A stretch of DNA of 33,864 nt. It comes from Betaproteobacteria bacterium. Lineage in GTDB: Bacteria; Pseudomonadota; Gammaproteobacteria; Burkholderiales; SG8-39. The position numbers and the translations under genes are program-made. Below, piece by piece: positions 16,357 through 27,710 of the stretch. The stretch covers positions 1 through 33,864 of the forward strand of contig CANKMT010000064.1 of assembly GCA_947482825.1 (NCBI GenBank), read 5' to 3'. The notes beneath the pieces were generated by a model. That model did not search any database. It saw only the letters and a list, made by a program, of their open reading frames with translations, and had not been told where the DNA came from. Numbering within the stretch: the stretch's first letter is position 1; each line of letters opens with the position of its first letter.

Positions 16357-16932
16357 ATGACCAAAACGAATCCTGCCACTGAATTGACCGCGACCGTGTC
16401 GACCCAGGCCGAGCGCCGATCCCGCAAAGCCCGCGCCCACAGCCTGGAGCCCGTCGTGCTGATGGGCGACAAGGGCCTCACGCCCGCCGTGCTGGCCGAA
16501 ATCGAACGCGCCCTTGCCGCACACGAACTGGTAAAGATCCGCGCGCAGGCGGCGCGGGAGGACCGTGCCGGGCTCCTTGCCGAGATCTGCGGCCGGACCG
16601 GCGCCTCAGCCGTGCAGCGCATCGGGAAGATGCTCGTGGTCTACCGAAAGAAGCCCCCAGTGGACGACGAGGCCGAAGACCGCGCAAAGGTGCGCAAGGA
16701 CGCGGCGCGCAAAGCGAAAAGCCGCAAAAAGGACGAAGGCAAGGCGCCTCGCAAAGCGGCACCCAAGCCCGGTTCGCGGACTGGCATCAAGTTCCGGGCC
16801 CGATCCGCGACCCGATCCGCGCCTCGATCCGACACTCGCCCCGCTAGAGGTATTGCACGTCCAGGATCTCGTACTGCTTCACCCCGCCAGGGGCCTGAAC
16901 GTCCACTTCGTCGCCCGCGTACTTCCCGATAA
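16357..16932 (+). CDS. yhbY: CRM-domain RNA-binding protein YhbY with long basic tail
   Basis: Residues about 15-98 form a CRM domain ([21 protein letters not shown], and later [18 protein letters not shown]), a pre-50S ribosome-binding module about 97 aa long in E. coli YhbY. This protein is 191 aa because a Lys/Arg/Pro/Ser-rich tail of about 90 residues follows. The tail is low-complexity and probably disordered, which suits RNA binding. Its last 89 bases are antisense to the 3' end of greA. The gene diverges from rlmE, another 50S factor, which supports a ribosome-assembly role. Confidence 0.88.
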   Translation: MTKTNPATELTATVSTQAERRSRKARAHSLEPVVLMGDKGLTPAVLAEIERALAAHELVKIRAQAAREDRAGLLAEICGRTGASAVQRIGKMLVVYRKKPPVDDEAEDRAKVRKDAARKAKSRKKDEGKAPRKAAPKPGSRTGIKFRARSATRSAPRSDTRPARGIARPGSRTASPRQGPERPLRRPRTSR

Positions 16933-17317
16933 GGGCCCGCGCGATCGGCGATGAAATCGACACCTTGGAGAGCTTGATGTCGGCTTCGTCCTCGCCGACG
17001 ATCTGGTAGGTCATCTTTTCCTTGGAGTTGATGTCCTGAAGATCGACGGTAGAGCCGAAAACGCAGGCGCCATCGGCATCGACCAGCTTGGGATCGACGA
17101 CCTGTGCGTTCGACAGCTTGCTCTCGATCTCGATGATGCGGCCCTCGACGAACCCCTGCCTTTCCTTGGCCGCGTCGTACTCGGCGTTCTCGGACAGGTC
17201 GCCGTGCGCGCGCGCTTCCGCGATCGCTGCGATCACATTCGGACGTTCGACCGTCTTCAGCTTTTGCAGCTCAGCGCGCAGCATTCCGGCGCCGACGATG
17301 GTGAGTGGTATGGCCAT
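16844..17317 (-). CDS. greA: transcription elongation factor GreA
   Basis: GreA rescues backtracked RNA polymerase by stimulating transcript cleavage. The 157-aa length is normal. The N-terminal coiled coil carries the acidic tip [17 protein letters not shown], and the C-terminal FKBP-like domain carries VGEDEADI and [10 protein letters not shown]. It lies 12 bases after carB, matching the carA-carB-greA arrangement known from pseudomonads and betaproteobacteria. Its last 89 bases overlap the convergent yhbY gene. Confidence 0.96.
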   Translation of the reverse strand: MAIPLTIVGAGMLRAELQKLKTVERPNVIAAIAEARAHGDLSENAEYDAAKERQGFVEGRIIEIESKLSNAQVVDPKLVDADGACVFGSTVDLQDINSKEKMTYQIVGEDEADIKLSKVSISSPIARALIGKYAGDEVDVQAPGGVKQYEILDVQYL

Positions 17318-17329
17318 GTGCTTGGTTCC

Positions 17330-20534
<3,205 letters not shown>

Positions 20535-20542
<8 letters not shown>

Positions 20543-21704
20543 AGCCCGCCTTTGCGGCGCTTTGCCTTGCCTGCATCAGCTTGGCGAAGCGATCGAAGAG
20601 ATAGCCGATGTCATGCGGGCCGGGGCTCGCCTCCGGGTGGCCCTGGAAGCAGAACGCCGGCCGGTCGGTGCGCGCCAGGCCCTGCAGCGAGCCGTCGAAC
20701 AACGATACGTGCGTCGTGCGCAGATTCGACGGGAGTGTGTCCGGATCGACCGCAAAGCCATGGTTCTGGCTGGTGATCGCCACCTGGCCGGTGTCCAGGT
20801 CCTTGACCGGGTGGTTGGCGCCGTGGTGCCCGAACTTCATCTTGACGGTCTTCGCGCCTGAGGCGAGGCCCATCAACTGGTGGCCGAGGCAGATCCCGAA
20901 CACCGGCACGTCAGTGGAGTCGAGGATCGTGCGGATCGCGTGAATCGCGTAGTCGCAGGGCTCCGGGTCGCCAGGGCCGTTCGACAGGAAGACGCCGTCG
21001 GGCGCGAGGGACAACGCCTCTTGCGCAGTCGCCTGCGCCGGCAGCACGGTCACGCGCGCCCCGCGCTCGCACAGGAGACGCAGGATATTGCGCTTGATGC
21101 CGTAGTCGTAGGCGACGACATGGAAACGCGGCCGGTCGATGTCCTTGAAATCCTTGCCGAGGCGCCACGACCCCTCGCGCCATTCGTAAGGGGCCGGCGC
21201 GGTGACAACCTTGGCGAGGTCCATGCCGGCCAGGCCCGGGAAGCCGCGCGCCTCCTTCAGCGCGCGATCGATGTCGAGCGCGACGACCCCGTCGCCCGCG
21301 ACGATGCAGCCGCTCTGCGCGCCCTTCTCGCGCAGTAGGCGGGTGAGCTTGCGGGTGTCGATGTCGGCAATGCCGACCACGCCGCTGCGCGCGAGGAACG
21401 CCGGCAGGCTTTCCTGCGAGCGCCAGTTCGACAGCAGGGACGGGACGTCGCGCACTACGAGGCCCGCCGCATGGATGAGCGAGGACTCGTTGTCCTGCGC
21501 GTTCACGCCGGTGTTGCCGATGTGCGGATAGGTGAGCGTGACGATCTGGCGGCAGTAGGACGGATCGGTGAGGATTTCCTGGTAGCCGGTCATCGCGGTG
21601 TTGAACACGACTTCGCCGACGGCGAGACCCGGCGCACCGATACTCCTGCCCCGGAATACCGTCCCGTCGGCCAGGACGAGGGCGGCGGCGGGAAACTCGG
21701 GCAC
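20535..21704 (-). CDS. carA: carbamoyl-phosphate synthase small subunit
   Basis: CarA is the glutaminase subunit that passes ammonia to CarB. The N-terminal domain reads [13 protein letters not shown]. The C-terminal class I amidotransferase domain has the nucleophile motif [11 protein letters not shown] and a later HPEASPGP. Two GTG starts are possible. The one at 21725 lies against the T-run of a terminator, with no ribosome site. The one at 21704 has GGAG six bases upstream and yields the usual N-terminus (389 aa); I chose it. A promoter and terminator-like hairpin upstream suggest attenuation. Confidence 0.95.
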
Positions 21705-21725
21705 GAAAACTCCAGGAGTGGACAC

Positions 21726-21760
21726 AAAAAAGCGGGAGAGGCCGCTGGCCTTTCCCGCTT
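21726..21760 (-). terminator. intrinsic terminator in the carA leader (probable attenuator)
   Basis: In the car direction, a 14-bp stem (21747-21760 with 21730-21743, one G-U pair, 3-base loop) ends in six T residues (21731-21726). The carA Shine-Dalgarno site follows within about 20 bases. It lies downstream of a good promoter, so it must be crossed to express carAB. Just upstream, CGCTTC-TTACC-GAAGCG can pair and would compete for the 5' arm of this stem, as an antiterminator would. Confidence 0.8.
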
Positions 21761-21776
21761 CGGTAAGAAGCGCGAA

Positions 21777-21805
21777 ATTGTACCGCGAAGCGCCCTTCGA
21801 GGCAA
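21777..21805 (-). promoter_or_regulatory. carAB promoter
   Basis: TTGCCT (-35, 21800-21805) and TACAAT (-10, 21777-21782), read on the minus strand, are 17 bp apart: 4/6 and 5/6 matches to the sigma-70 consensus at optimal spacing. Transcription would begin near 21770, giving a leader of about 65 bases that contains the terminator hairpin. Confidence 0.75.
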
Positions 21806-21835
21806 CGATGAACCCACGATGAACCCGCGAGAAAA

Positions 21836-22633
21836 CTAGCGCAGGCCGAGCACGTCCTGCATGTCAAACAAGCCGTTCTGCTTGTCCTTCAGGAACTTGG
21901 CGGCGCGCAGCGCGCCGGTTGCGTAGGTTGCGCGGCTCGAGGACTTCACACTGACCTCGACCCTTTCGCCCAGGCCGATGAACATCACCGTGTGCTCGCC
22001 GACGAGGTCGCCGCCGCGGATCGCATGGAAGGCGATCTCGCGCGGCTTGCGCTCGCCGGTGTCGCCCTCGCGGCCGTGAACGAAGTCCCTGGCAGGGTCG
22101 CGGCCGAGCGCGCCTGCGACAATCTCGCCCAGCTTGAGCGCGGTGCCCGAGGGTGCATCGACCTTGTGGTGATGGTGCGCTTCGATGATTTCGACGTCAT
22201 ACGCGTCGCCAAGCGCCTTCGCCGCGATTTCGGCCAGCTTGAAGGTCACATTCACGCCGACGGCCATGTTGGGCGCGAACATGATGGCAATTTCTTTCGA
22301 GGCTTCGGCGATGCGCGCTTTCTCGGCTTCCGAGAAGCCGGTCGTTCCGATCACCATCTTGCGGCCGAGTTTCAGGCAGGCGTCAAGGTGCGCGAGCGTC
22401 CCTGCGGGCCGCGTGAAATCGATGATCGCATCCGATGCGGCGAGTCCGGCTTCGATGTCGGCGCTGATACGAACGCCGCTGGCCAAGCCCGCAAACTCTC
22501 CGGCATCGCGGCCAATAAGCACTTGCCCAGGCAGGTCGAGCGCCGCCGAAAGGTTGAGCGATTCGTCCTTGAGCACGCATTCGATGAGCGTGCGCCCCAT
22601 GCGCCCCGAACTGCCGGCCACTGCAATCCTCAC
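21836..22633 (-). CDS. dapB: 4-hydroxy-tetrahydrodipicolinate reductase
   Basis: DapB reduces the cyclic product of DapA with NAD(P)H in lysine and diaminopimelate synthesis. The 265-aa protein starts with the nucleotide-binding loop [10 protein letters not shown]. It has the signature [15 protein letters not shown] with the substrate-binding His and Lys residues, and APNMAVGVN. The start is GTG at 22633, with GGAGG seven bases upstream; a longer in-frame extension does not resemble the family. It follows bamE by 13 bases. Confidence 0.96.
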   Translation of the reverse strand: MRIAVAGSSGRMGRTLIECVLKDESLNLSAALDLPGQVLIGRDAGEFAGLASGVRISADIEAGLAASDAIIDFTRPAGTLAHLDACLKLGRKMVIGTTGFSEAEKARIAEASKEIAIMFAPNMAVGVNVTFKLAEIAAKALGDAYDVEIIEAHHHHKVDAPSGTALKLGEIVAGALGRDPARDFVHGREGDTGERKPREIAFHAIRGGDLVGEHTVMFIGLGERVEVSVKSSSRATYATGALRAAKFLKDKQNGLFDMQDVLGLR

Positions 22634-22646
22634 GAGCGAACCCTCC

Positions 22647-23147
22647 TCACTTCTTTTCTTCGTTGCCCGTGGGCGCGGCCTGCTCGGCCGGGGGCTTCTG
22701 TTCGATTGCGGCTGCCGGCGGCTTGGGCGCCACGACGGCCCGCGCAGGAACCGCTGAGGGCACGTTGTCTCTGGTGAAGCGCGCGAGCTTTTCGTTTTCG
22801 AAGAACACCGACACGCGATGGTTCTCCTTCCTGCCGTCGCCAAGCTCGCGGTAAAAGACATAGTCCCAGCGGTTCGCGTGGAAGATGTCGGCCACCAGCG
22901 GCGTGCCGAGAATGAACCGGACCTGCTCGCGAGTCATGCCTTCCTTGAGTTGGGCCACCATCTCGGCCGAAAGGTAGTTGCCCTGCTGGATGTCGATCCG
23001 GTAGGGCTTGATCGAGGACAGGCCCGGGAGCGAAGGCAGCTCCGGAAGGTAGCTGCAAGCCCCGAGCATCGCGGGCAGCGCCATCGATACCAGCATCGGG
23101 GCCGCGCGCCGGCGCGCGAAGAAGACGACATTTTTCACTTCTCGCAT
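22647..23147 (-). CDS. bamE: outer-membrane assembly lipoprotein BamE (SmpA/OmlA)
   Basis: BamE is a lipoprotein of the beta-barrel assembly complex. The signal ends in a lipobox (LGAC), and the domain has the SmpA features [19 protein letters not shown] and [21 protein letters not shown] Pro/Ala/Glu-rich tail follows. The true start is uncertain. ATGs at 23147, 23177 and 23207 are in frame; 23147 gives the most ordinary signal peptide, though it has a charged lead-in. The gene diverges from fur, as in many betaproteobacteria. Confidence 0.92.
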   Translation of the reverse strand: MREVKNVVFFARRRAAPMLVSMALPAMLGACSYLPELPSLPGLSSIKPYRIDIQQGNYLSAEMVAQLKEGMTREQVRFILGTPLVADIFHANRWDYVFYRELGDGRKENHRVSVFFENEKLARFTRDNVPSAVPARAVVAPKPPAAAIEQKPPAEQAAPTGNEEKK

Positions 23148-23221
23148 TACTTGCTTCACCGCAGGTTCTAAACGCATTGGAATGGCTATATGATATCCGA
23201 ACCGCAATCGAAGCCCCGTTG

Positions 23222-23653
23222 ATGGACACCTCCCAGAGCCTCAAAGACATCGGCCTCAAGGCCACCCTGCCGCGCAAGAAAATCCTCGAACTGTTCGAAA
23301 ACAGCAAGGTGCGCCACCTTTCGGCCGAGGATGTCTACAAGGCGCTGATCACCGAGCAGATCGACATCGGCCTGGCAACCGTCTACCGAGTGCTCACCCA
23401 GTTCGAGCAGGCGGGCCTCTTGTCGCGCCAGCATTTCGAGACCGGCAAGTCGGTGTTCGAACTCAACGAAGGCCAGCATCACGATCACCTTGTGTGCCTG
23501 CAGTGCGGCCGCGTCGAGGAGTTCTTCGACTCGCAGATCGAGGCACGGCAAAACGAGATCGCGAGGGAAAAAGGCTTCGACCTGCACGGGCATTCGCTCG
23601 CGCTTTACGCGGACTGCACGAAGACCGACTGCGTTCACCGCAAGGCCCGCTAG
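23222..23653 (+). CDS. fur: ferric uptake regulator Fur
   Basis: Fur is the Fe(II)-dependent repressor of iron-uptake genes. The 143-aa protein shows the winged-helix DNA-binding part ([32 protein letters not shown]) and the metal and dimer region ([16 protein letters not shown] with the C-x2-C zinc pair, then [16 protein letters not shown]). The ATG at 23222 is chosen because the extra 15 upstream codons do not resemble Fur. An AT-rich TATATGATAT (23187-23196) upstream is a likely -10 region shared with divergent bamE. Confidence 0.95.
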   Translation: MDTSQSLKDIGLKATLPRKKILELFENSKVRHLSAEDVYKALITEQIDIGLATVYRVLTQFEQAGLLSRQHFETGKSVFELNEGQHHDHLVCLQCGRVEEFFDSQIEARQNEIAREKGFDLHGHSLALYADCTKTDCVHRKAR

Positions 23654-23767
23654 ATCCGGGACCGGGGAATCCGGGTAGTTGCGTCAACCTCTTCGCCCGG
23701 CTGGCCGTTACACCTTTCGTGAGCCTGGACGCTTTGGCTCGAGGTGACCCGACCATCGTATTGAAGC

Positions 23768-24361
23768 ATGAGCGCCGCAACCAGGACCACCACCAGCCGG
23801 CAGAACTCCGCCGCCCTGGCCGCCAGCGAGGCGATCGCCAGCCGCATTCTCATCTTGCGCGGGCAACGCACCATCCTCGATGCGGACCTCGCCGCCCTCT
23901 ACGGCGTCACCACCAAGCGGCTCAACGAACAGGTGCGGCGAAATGCCGAACGCTTCCCGGCGGATTTCATGTTTCAGATGACCAATCAGGAGCTTGTAAT
24001 CTTGAGGTCGCAATTTGCGACTTCAAGCGAGCGCGCCGCCTGGGGAGGACGGCGCTACGCCCCGTATGCTTTCACCGAGCACGGCGCCATCATGGCGGCC
24101 ACGGTGCTCAATTCGCCGCGTGCAGTCGAAGTGTCGATCTACGTCGTTCGCGCCTTCGTGCAGTTGCGCGATTTGCTCACCGGCCACAAGGAACTGGCCA
24201 GGCGCCTGGACCAGCTCGAAGCGCGCATGGAGCGAAAGCTCTCCACCCACGATCAAGCCATCGTCGGCATCCTGGACGCCATCCGCAAACTCATGGCCCC
24301 TCCACCGCCGCCGCCCGAGCCCAAACGCCGCAGAATAGGCTTCGTGCAGAGCGACGACTGA
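23768..24361 (+). CDS. ORF6N-domain protein (phage antirepressor-like)
   Basis: Residues about 22-115 form an ORF6N domain (RTILDADLAALYGVTTKRLN, ERFPADFMFQMTNQE, RRYAPYAFTEHGAIMA). This DNA-binding module comes from large DNA phages and is related to KilA-N antirepressors. A helical stretch (about 135-170, likely coiled coil) and a PPPPPPEP-KRRR tail follow. Single chromosomal copies are common in proteobacteria, usually in accessory spots, and their function is unknown. No integrase or other phage gene is adjacent. The gene sits between fur and a convergent transporter gene, with a perfect hairpin just after its stop. Confidence 0.85.
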   Translation: MSAATRTTTSRQNSAALAASEAIASRILILRGQRTILDADLAALYGVTTKRLNEQVRRNAERFPADFMFQMTNQELVILRSQFATSSERAAWGGRRYAPYAFTEHGAIMAATVLNSPRAVEVSIYVVRAFVQLRDLLTGHKELARRLDQLEARMERKLSTHDQAIVGILDAIRKLMAPPPPPPEPKRRRIGFVQSDD

Positions 24362-24369
24362 GCAAGACG

Positions 24370-24393
24370 TTGGATCATCTGCGGATGATCCAA
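24370..24393. terminator. perfect 10-bp hairpin between convergent genes
   Basis: TTGGATCATC-TGCG-GATGATCCAA forms a 10-bp perfect stem with a 4-base loop, eight bases past the ORF6N stop. The following bases are not T-rich on either strand. It could be a weak bidirectional terminator between convergent genes or a protein-binding palindrome. Confidence 0.5.
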
Positions 24394-24434
24394 TGGCCCG
24401 GGTGGTTACGCGAGCCGCAGGCCCGGTCGGGGGG

Positions 24435-25001
24435 CTAACCGAAGCTGAACCCCGCCAGCGCGGTGATGCCCATCGCTGCAAATAGCGCCGCGGCGATATA
24501 GCGGATCACCTTCAACGGAATCTTCGTAGACGCCCGGTCGGCAAGGAACACCGCCGGTACGTCCGCGATCAGCATGCCGGCCGTCGTCCCCGCCACCACG
24601 GCAACCAAAGAATCGAACCGGGCCGCGAGCGCCACGGTGGCGAGCTGCGTCTTGTCGCCGATCTCGGCCAGGAAGAAGGCAACGAAGGTCACCGCGAACG
24701 CCCCGTACTTGCTAACGGTCACCGGCTCGTCGTCGATCTCATCGGGCTTTAGCGCCCATACTGCTATTGCGAGGAAGGACAGACCGAGGCCCCATCGAAG
24801 CACATCGGGCGCAACCGCCGCGCGCACCCAAGCGCCAAGCAGTCCGGCAAGCGTATGGTTGGCGAGCGTCGCGAACAGGATGCCGAGGATGATCGGCACC
24901 GGGCGCCGGAACCGCGCAGCGAGGATCAGCGCAAGCAATTGCGTCTTGTCGCCGATCTCGCCGATTGCGACAACCAGCGTTGAAACAAGGAAGGCTTCCA
25001 G
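24435..25001 (-). CDS. TMEM165/GDT1-family cation transporter
   Basis: This inner-membrane protein of about 188 aa has two copies of the family signature, EIGDKTQLLAL (15-25) and EIGDKTQLATV (from 113). Six hydrophobic segments are arranged as two inverted repeats. The family exports Mn(II) or exchanges Ca(II)/H+. The expected N-terminus is MEAFLVST; here that Met position is CTG (25001), with AAGG six to nine bases upstream. A second CTG (25013) overlaps the previous gene's stop as CTGA. There is no ATG, GTG or TTG near, so the start is inferred. Confidence 0.85.
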   Translation of the reverse strand: MEAFLVSTLVVAIGEIGDKTQLLALILAARFRRPVPIILGILFATLANHTLAGLLGAWVRAAVAPDVLRWGLGLSFLAIAVWALKPDEIDDEPVTVSKYGAFAVTFVAFFLAEIGDKTQLATVALAARFDSLVAVVAGTTAGMLIADVPAVFLADRASTKIPLKVIRYIAAALFAAMGITALAGFSFG

Positions 25002-25009
25002 ATCGGCCT

Positions 25010-25990
25010 TCAGTCCAGCTTGATGCCGGACTCCCGGACGACCGCGCCCCATTTCGCGTGCTCGGCCCTGATCAAATCGGCGAACCGCTGCGGCGTACCG
25101 CCCATCGGCTCGCTGCCGTCGGCCGCAAGCTTTTCGAGCAGGTCTTTCCTTTGCAAGGCCCGGCCGACTTCCGCATTGAGTCGATCTACGATTGCGGCAG
25201 GCGTGCCGGCCGGCGCGACCAGGCCGCTCCATGTGCTGACATCGAATCCCGCGTAACCCGATTCCGCCACTGTCGGCACCGAGGGAAACACGGCCATTCG
25301 CTTGCCGGAGGTCACCGCGATGGCGCGCAACCGGCCGGAATTCACCAGCGTCGCAACGGACTGCGAATTGCCGAAATAGAAGTCGATCGATCCGCCCATG
25401 AGGTCGGTCACCGCCGGGCCGGCGCCCTTGTACGGTACATGGGCGCAACGCACGCCGGCCATTCGCTGGAACAGCTCGCCGCCGACATGGCCCACCGTGC
25501 CGTTGCCGGGCGAGCCCATGTTGAGCGCCCCGGGCTTCAACTTCGCACCGGCAACGAAGTCCTTGAGCGTCTTGTACGGCGACTGGCTGGCTACGACCAG
25601 GATCAGGGGCTGCGCCGACACGAGCGCGATCGGCGCGAAATCCTTGAGCGGGTCGAAAGGCGGCTTGGCGTACAGCGAAGGATTCACCGCGAGGTTCGCC
25701 GTCTGCCCCATTGCGATGGTGTAACCGTCAGGCGCGGACTTCGCCGCTGCTTCGAGGCCGATATTGCCGCCGGCACCCGGCCGGTTGTCGATCACGATTG
25801 TCCATCGGGTCGACGCTGCAATTGCCGCGGCAATTTCGCGCGAAAGGAGGTCGGTGCCGCCGGATGGCGGAAACGGAACGATCAGCCGGATCGGCTTGAC
25901 TGGCCAAGCCTCCTGCGCGAACACTCCGCGGGTGCCGGCGAGCGCGAGGGCGCCAAGCGCGCCGCCGAGGAGCCGCCGCCTGTTTGCCAT
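25010..25990 (-). CDS. Bug/TctC-family solute-binding protein
   Basis: This exported binding protein (326 aa from the ATG at 25990) has a Tat-like signal (MANRRRLLGGALGALAL, ending VFAQ). It carries the Bug pattern WPVKPIRLIVPFPPSGGTD, NRPGAGGNIG, and MGSPGNGTVGHVGGELF. The family captures carboxylates, amino acids or nicotinate-like compounds and often acts without a linked permease. No tctA or tctB is nearby, so it is an orphan. An alternative ATG at 26011 would add seven residues before the signal. An AT-rich palindrome lies 35 bases upstream. Confidence 0.93.
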   Translation of the reverse strand: MANRRRLLGGALGALALAGTRGVFAQEAWPVKPIRLIVPFPPSGGTDLLSREIAAAIAASTRWTIVIDNRPGAGGNIGLEAAAKSAPDGYTIAMGQTANLAVNPSLYAKPPFDPLKDFAPIALVSAQPLILVVASQSPYKTLKDFVAGAKLKPGALNMGSPGNGTVGHVGGELFQRMAGVRCAHVPYKGAGPAVTDLMGGSIDFYFGNSQSVATLVNSGRLRAIAVTSGKRMAVFPSVPTVAESGYAGFDVSTWSGLVAPAGTPAAIVDRLNAEVGRALQRKDLLEKLAADGSEPMGGTPQRFADLIRAEHAKWGAVVRESGIKLD

Positions 25991-26024
25991 AAATAAAAAT
26001 TCAATTGCCATGGAAACAGCCAGG

Positions 26025-26042
26025 ATATTGACTCTTCAATAT
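26025..26042. promoter_or_regulatory. AT-rich palindrome, possible operator of the Bug gene
   Basis: ATATTGA-CTCT-TCAATAT is an 18-base perfect palindrome (7-bp arms, 4-base centre) in the recN-Bug gap, 35 bases before the chosen Bug start. It stands out in a GC-rich genome and has the form of a dimeric regulator site. A hairpin role in recN readthrough is also possible. No T-run follows. Confidence 0.5.
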
Positions 26043-26060
26043 GAAAAGTCAGACTTTCTT

Positions 26061-27710
26061 CTAGCGCCCGAGCAATTCGGCGGCGTGCTTGCGAGTGGTC
26101 GGCGTGATCTCGGTGCCGCCCAGCATGCGCGCAAGCTCCTCGACCCGCCCCGCCCGGTCCAGGCGCGTGACGCTGGTACGCACCCTGCCCTTGCCGCCGG
26201 CCTTGGCCACGGTCCATTGCTCGTCACCCTGCGCCGCGACTTGCGGAAGGTGGGTCACCGCAAGCGCTTGCCGCTCGCGGCCGAGCGCCTTGAGCGAGCG
26301 GCCAACGATCTCGGCCACCGCTCCTCCGATGCCGCTGTCGACTTCGTCGAACACCAGCGTGGCCACCGGAGAGGACTTGCTCGCCACCATCTGCAGCGCA
26401 AGGCTGATGCGCGAAAGCTCCCCGCCTGAAGCCACCTTGCCCAAGGGCCGCAGCGGCAGGCTCGGATGGGAGGCGACTTCGAACACCACGTCTTCCAGTC
26501 CGTGCGCGGCAGGCTCTTGCAGCGCCGTCAACTGGACTGCGAAGCGCCCGCCGCCCATCGCGAGTTCCTGCATCCCGGCGGTCACCGCCTTCGACAGAGC
26601 GCCGGCCGCGGCTTTGCGCTTTTCAGACAGCCGCTTTGCCAGAACGAGGTACGCGTCCTTCAGCGCGGCGACCTGCTTTTGCAGGGCCTCGGGATTCGCG
26701 GCCAGTTCGAGTTCGGCGAGGCGCTGCTTCAGGTCCTTGGCTAGCTGCGGCAGTTCGGGCGGCTTCACGCGAAACTTGCGGCCGGCGGCATGAAGCGCCT
26801 CGGTGCGCGCCTCGACCGAGCGCAGCGCGTCCGGGTCGAGCTCGATCTTGGATGCGTAGTTGCGCAGTTCCCTCGCGGCCTCGCTGACCTGTGCCTCGGC
26901 CGACTCCAGCAATTCGACGATCGGCACCAGCATCGGGTCGTGGTCCGACAATCCGCGCAACTGCGCGGCGACCGCCGCGAGCCGGGCAAGCGTCGCGTCG
27001 TCCGCCTCCGACAACGACTCCAGCGAGGATTCGGCGCCGGCGACCAGGCTCGACCCATGCGCCAGGCGCGAGTGCTCCGCGACGAGTGCGTCCCATTCGC
27101 CCTCGGCCGGCCCGAGACGCTTGAGTTCGGAGACTTTGTCCTGCAGTTCGGCGCGCTCGAGTTCGCGTTGCGCGTATTGCTCGGCTGCTTCGGCGGCCAG
27201 CGCTTCGAGCCGCTTCCACGCGCGGTATGCGTCACCCGCCTCGCGCACGATCGACTCGATGCCGGCATGCCCGTCGAGCAGAGCGCGCTGCGCGACCGGG
27301 CGCATCAGCGACTGATGTGCGTGCTGGCCGTGGATGTCGACGAGGTACTCGCCCACCTCCTTCAGCTGGGCGAGCGTCGCGCCGCGGCCGTTCACAAAAG
27401 CGCGCGAGCGCCCCGAGCGGTCGATCACGCGGCGCACGAGCAGCACGCCGGGGTCGCCGCCGAGCTCGCTTTCCTCGAGGTAGGCCGCGAGCGGGCCGCT
27501 GGCCTCGAACTCGGCCGCCAACTCCGCGCGCTCGGCGCCTTCGCGAACCACGCTGGCATCCGCACGGCCGCCGACCAGCAGTTCGAGCGCATCGACCAGG
27601 ATCGATTTGCCTGCGCCGGTCTCTCCGGTGAGCACAGTGAAGCCTTTGGACAGCTCGAGCTCGACCGAATCGACGATGACGAAGTCGCGGATCGCGAGAC
27701 TGCGCAGCAT
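26061..27710 (-). CDS. recN: DNA repair ATPase RecN
   Basis: RecN is an SMC-like protein that gathers broken DNA ends for recombination. The 549-aa protein starts MLRSLAIRDFVIVD. It has Walker A GETGAGKSIL near residue 35, a VDIHGQHAHQ motif, a long central coiled coil (about 150-370), the ABC signature VASGGELSRISLAL and Walker B TLVFDEVDSGIGG. The ATG shares one base with the nadK stop (TGATG), so nadK and recN are co-translated. The length matches the family. Confidence 0.96.
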   Translation of the reverse strand: MLRSLAIRDFVIVDSVELELSKGFTVLTGETGAGKSILVDALELLVGGRADASVVREGAERAELAAEFEASGPLAAYLEESELGGDPGVLLVRRVIDRSGRSRAFVNGRGATLAQLKEVGEYLVDIHGQHAHQSLMRPVAQRALLDGHAGIESIVREAGDAYRAWKRLEALAAEAAEQYAQRELERAELQDKVSELKRLGPAEGEWDALVAEHSRLAHGSSLVAGAESSLESLSEADDATLARLAAVAAQLRGLSDHDPMLVPIVELLESAEAQVSEAARELRNYASKIELDPDALRSVEARTEALHAAGRKFRVKPPELPQLAKDLKQRLAELELAANPEALQKQVAALKDAYLVLAKRLSEKRKAAAGALSKAVTAGMQELAMGGGRFAVQLTALQEPAAHGLEDVVFEVASHPSLPLRPLGKVASGGELSRISLALQMVASKSSPVATLVFDEVDSGIGGAVAEIVGRSLKALGRERQALAVTHLPQVAAQGDEQWTVAKAGGKGRVRTSVTRLDRAGRVEELARMLGGTEITPTTRKHAAELLGR

